Assembly (NCBI GenBank): GCA_027324025.1
Contig: DAHVYW010000060.1
Coordinates: 1-7,789, forward strand
Direction of reading: 5' to 3'
Source: JAJZQD01 sp021847735
GTDB lineage: Bacteria > Bacillota > Thermincolia > Thermincolales > UBA2595
Length of the DNA stretch: 7,789 nucleotides
In this document: positions 6,114 through 7,789 of the stretch, in pieces
How the letters are laid out: each line of letters begins with the position of its first letter
Numbering within the stretch: the stretch's first letter is position 1
Program-made: the position numbers and the translations under genes
The notes under the pieces: generated by a model
What the model was told of the DNA's origin: nothing
The model's input: only the letters and a program-made list of their open reading frames with translations
Database searches by the model: none

Positions 6114-6164
6114 AGGTCTTAACAAAGACCATCATCCAATGTTATTTTTTTCGGTCTATCGGGG
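6100..6164. repeat. Nested inverted repeats in the yebC / small ORF divergent region
   Basis: Two inverted repeats are nested here: CCCCGAT (6100-6106) with ATCGGGG (6158-6164), and inside it GGTCTT (6115-6120) with AAGACC (6125-6130) around AACA. The inner one lies immediately upstream of the yebC -35 box. Either could be an operator or a weak hairpin; chance cannot be excluded for such short arms. Confidence 0.35.
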
Positions 6165-6205
6165 AGAATATTATTAAAAACAGTTAAATAAAGGGGTGGT
6201 CTCTG

Positions 6206-6394
6206 ATGCTTCGCAGGAATAATTTTTCAGAAAAATTCCGTAACAATCCTAACCTAATTTATCATCCAAACGGATTAAAGTTCTTTCATTTTGACCTGAG
6301 TGAAAAAAACCACGAGATTGTTTTGCCCGTGGAAGAAGAAACGGCTTGGGAGCAGTTGCAGGAAATCACTTGGGATCCTGGCAGGGGGGATTAG
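6206..6394 (+). CDS. Putative small protein of unknown function (62 residues)
   Basis: The only plausible plus-strand gene in the window. The ATG at 6206 has AAAGGGGTGG about ten bases upstream, and the frame ends with TAG at 6394. The product is soluble-looking, with a basic N-terminal part (MLRRNNFSEKFRNNP), an aromatic middle (KFFHFDLSEK) and an acidic end (VEEETAWEQLQE). I recognise no domain. It lies divergent from yebC and convergent with the MFS gene, overlapping the last 29 bases of it. Against it: there is no clear -10/-35 pair upstream, and the terminator of the MFS gene is embedded in it at 6303-6332. For it: the ribosome binding site, a start directly after an AT-rich leader, and no other explanation for the stretch between yebC and the MFS gene. 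Confidence 0.45.
   Translation: MLRRNNFSEKFRNNPNLIYHPNGLKFFHFDLSEKNHEIVLPVEEETAWEQLQEITWDPGRGD
6303..6332 (-). terminator. Probable terminator of the MFS gene
   Basis: On the minus strand CCACGGG and CTCGTGG pair (7 bp, one G-U) around a 9-base loop and are followed at once by seven T residues. It starts 33 bases after the MFS stop codon. It lies entirely within the small plus-strand ORF, on the opposite strand. Confidence 0.65.
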
Positions 6395-7619
6395 CATCAG
6401 GCAAGCTGCCCCCAACAAATACCGTCAGACCGACAGTGGCTGCCAAGGCCAAAATTGCCCCAAAAATGAAGGGGGCCGGAGAGCCAAACCTATCCCAAAG
6501 TATACCTGCGGCCAAGCTTGCCGGAAGAGCACTAACTCCCACAGCCATGTTATAAAGTCCATAGGCGGTCCCTCTTCGTTCCCGGTTTACCATGTCGGCC
6601 ACAAAGGCTCTGGCTACCCCGTCGGTAATACCGTAATAAGCGCCATACAGGGAATAGAGGACCCATACCTGCCATGATGTCCGGGCGTAGGCAAAACCAA
6701 GGTACACCAAGGAATACAGCAGCCAGCCAAAGACAAGCAGTTTTTTTCTGCCCAGCCGGTCCGAAAGCCTTCCGGCAGGCAGCGCCAACAACGAAGATAC
6801 AATATTAAAGACCGCCAGCAAAAAGAAAATCCCTGCCAAAGGTGTGCCCAGCTTTTGAGCCCGCAAAACCAGGAAGGCATCACTTGAGTTGCCCAGGGTG
6901 AATATCACATTAATAAAGAGAAAAGCAGGAAAGCCTTGGCGATAACCCTTCAATTCCCACCACTTATATCTCTGATTTTCCCCCCCAGATTCTTTAAAAC
7001 AGACCGGTTTATCGGGTTCCCTGACACCTACAACAAGCAGGATTACTGAAATAGCAGCAGGAATAAGTGACATCAGGACTAAATACCGAAAAGTTGTCCC
7101 GCTCATCAGGATTGTCCCCTTTTGACCCCACAGCACCAAAAAGCCGGCCAGGGCGGTACCTATAACTGCACCCAAGGGGTCAAGGGTTCTGTGCAGCCCA
7201 AAGGCTTTGCCTATTTCCCCGGGCGCGCTGGAGTCAGCAATCAGCGCATCCCTTGGTGATGTGCGGATGCCCTTACCAACCCGGTCAAAAAACCTTATCA
7301 TGAGCACAGCCGGCCAACTGCCCGCGAAATACAGAAAAGGCTTTGACAGGGAGGATAACCCGTATCCCAAAACTGTCAAAGGTTTACGCTTACCGGTCAA
7401 ATCGGAGAACCAGCCCGAAAATATTTTCAGCACCGTAGCAGTACTTTCTGCCACGCCCTCCACCAGGCCTATTATGGAAGTCCTTACCCCTAATACGTTG
7501 GCCAGAAAAAGCGGTATTGTGCGCAAAATAATCTCGTTGGCCAAATCTGTGAAAAGGCTCACCAGCCCAAGCATAAACACATTTCTATTGTAACCCAGAA
7601 TTTTTTTTTGTTCTCCCAT
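6366..7619 (-). CDS. MFS transporter, MJ1317-like
   Basis: A 417-residue polytopic membrane protein of the major facilitator superfamily; the length and hydrophobicity fit 12 membrane helices. The N-terminal half carries motif A, GWFSDLTGKRKPL (69-81), and the very distinctive DRVGKGIRTSPRDALIADS (112-130), which points to the MJ1317-like group of prokaryotic MFS proteins. After a polar central loop (about 201-229, KPVCFKESGGENQRYKWW) the C-terminal half repeats motif A as GRLSDRLGRKKLL (283-295) and has ADMVNRERRGTAYGLYN (341-357). The substrate cannot be told; proton-driven export of a drug or metabolite is a family-level guess. The start is the ATG at 7619 with CGGGGGAAGGG upstream. It appears to be transcribed alone, ending at a terminator inside the convergent ORF. 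Its promoter region is very short because a stem-loop array begins about 60 bases upstream. Confidence 0.92.
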   Translation of the reverse strand: MGEQKKILGYNRNVFMLGLVSLFTDLANEIILRTIPLFLANVLGVRTSIIGLVEGVAESTATVLKIFSGWFSDLTGKRKPLTVLGYGLSSLSKPFLYFAGSWPAVLMIRFFDRVGKGIRTSPRDALIADSSAPGEIGKAFGLHRTLDPLGAVIGTALAGFLVLWGQKGTILMSGTTFRYLVLMSLIPAAISVILLVVGVREPDKPVCFKESGGENQRYKWWELKGYRQGFPAFLFINVIFTLGNSSDAFLVLRAQKLGTPLAGIFFLLAVFNIVSSLLALPAGRLSDRLGRKKLLVFGWLLYSLVYLGFAYARTSWQVWVLYSLYGAYYGITDGVARAFVADMVNRERRGTAYGLYNMAVGVSALPASLAAGILWDRFGSPAPFIFGAILALAATVGLTVFVGGSLPDANPPCQDPK

Positions 7620-7682
7620 TACCCTTCCCCCGACCTGTAATTGTTTTGATAGTTTTACACGTCCCCCGCGAATAGTGAACTC

Positions 7683-7700
7683 GTTCAGCTAAAGCTGAAC
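7683..7700. repeat. Stem-loop 1 of the right-edge array
   Basis: GTTCAGCT, AA, AGCTGAAC: a perfect 8-bp inverted repeat, realistically a 7-bp stem with a TAAA loop. Confidence 0.85.
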
Positions 7701-7707
7701 ATCGAAA

Positions 7708-7737
7708 CTTCAGTGGGGGACTCTACCCCCACTGAAG
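7708..7737. repeat. Stem-loop 2 of the right-edge array
   Basis: CTTCAGTGGGGG, ACTCTA, CCCCCACTGAAG: a perfect 12-bp stem with a 6-base loop, the strongest hairpin in the window. It is not followed by a T-run on either strand. Confidence 0.9.
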
Positions 7738-7750
7738 CAGAAAAGTGGAA

Positions 7751-7774
7751 ACTCCACCTAATAGAAGGTGGAGT
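7751..7774. repeat. Stem-loop 3 of the right-edge array
   Basis: ACTCCACCT, AATAGA, AGGTGGAGT: a perfect 9-bp stem with a 6-base loop, 13 bases after stem-loop 2. Confidence 0.88.
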
Positions 7775-7789
7775 CTTGGAATTGGGATA

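Larger units (their letters stand above)
7658..7789. mobile_element. Possible end or leader of an IS200/IS605-type element (partial)
   Basis: From about 7658 to the window edge the DNA is non-coding and carries three perfect stem-loops in a row, none with a terminator U-run. Tandem hairpins of this kind are found at the ends and leaders of IS200/IS605 elements and their TnpB guide RNAs. TTAC at 7655-7658 would fit the target of the IS608 type, but this is weak. No transposase is visible in the window. The left boundary is a guess, and the identity rests on structure only. Confidence 0.35.

Noticed and set aside
6300..6677. 125-codon plus-strand frame overlapping the small ORF and the MFS gene
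   Set aside because: Out of frame with the better-supported ORF at 6206, no ribosome binding site, mostly antisense to MFS coding sequence.
6614..6883. 89-codon minus-strand frame inside the MFS gene
   Set aside because: Alternative frame of the MFS coding sequence; Trp/Cys-rich translation typical of a shifted frame.
7207..7593. 128-codon open frame on the plus strand
   Set aside because: Antisense to the well-supported MFS gene; its translation has no family features.
7708..7737. Terminator reading of the 12-bp hairpin
   Set aside because: No T-run on either strand and it is one of three adjacent hairpins.

Overview
The window looks like chromosome of a spore-forming Gram-positive bacterium of the Clostridia, most likely Peptococcaceae-like (Desulfotomaculum/Pelotomaculum relatives). 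The reasons are moderate GC, strong GGAGG-type ribosome binding sites, a BofC-type sporulation protein, a SigI/RsgI pair, and the neighbourhood yebC - bofC - ruvC - ruvA - ruvB - DUF2905. The genus assignment is an inference from protein style and gene order, not from a search.

All recognised genes are on the minus strand, so transcription runs from right to left. At the right edge (about 7658-7789) is a non-coding stretch with three perfect stem-loops in tandem. It resembles the end or leader of an IS200/IS605-type element, but its body lies outside the window. Next come an MFS transporter of the MJ1317-like type (6366-7619), whose probable terminator lies inside a small plus-strand ORF (6206-6394), and yebC (5305-6054) behind a near-consensus sigma-A promoter. 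A DUF4870-like membrane protein (4798-5190) has its own TTGACA/GATAAT promoter. It is followed by a BofC-like exported protein (4081-4707), which ends at a clear Rho-independent terminator.

Left of that terminator is the Holliday-junction set ruvC (3384-3878), ruvA (2718-3326) and ruvB (1665-2693), then the two-helix membrane protein DUF2905 (1413-1637), all tightly spaced. Downstream lies the regulatory pair sigI (584-1345) and rsgI (567 down to the window edge, truncated). A promoter-like ACCC / A-tract / CGAA arrangement directly ahead of sigI fits the sigma-I recognition pattern and suggests autoregulation. RuvABC process Holliday junctions. SigI and its membrane anti-sigma factor RsgI form an envelope-to-nucleus signalling unit, whose sensory C-terminal domain is not visible here.

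Most of the window is conserved core genome. The least explained parts are the triple-hairpin array at the right edge, the small plus-strand ORF carrying an antisense terminator, the identity of the signal sensed by RsgI, and the Cys/His cluster in the BofC-like protein. There is no gene-free stretch longer than 300 bases and no rRNA, tRNA or CRISPR array that I can see.
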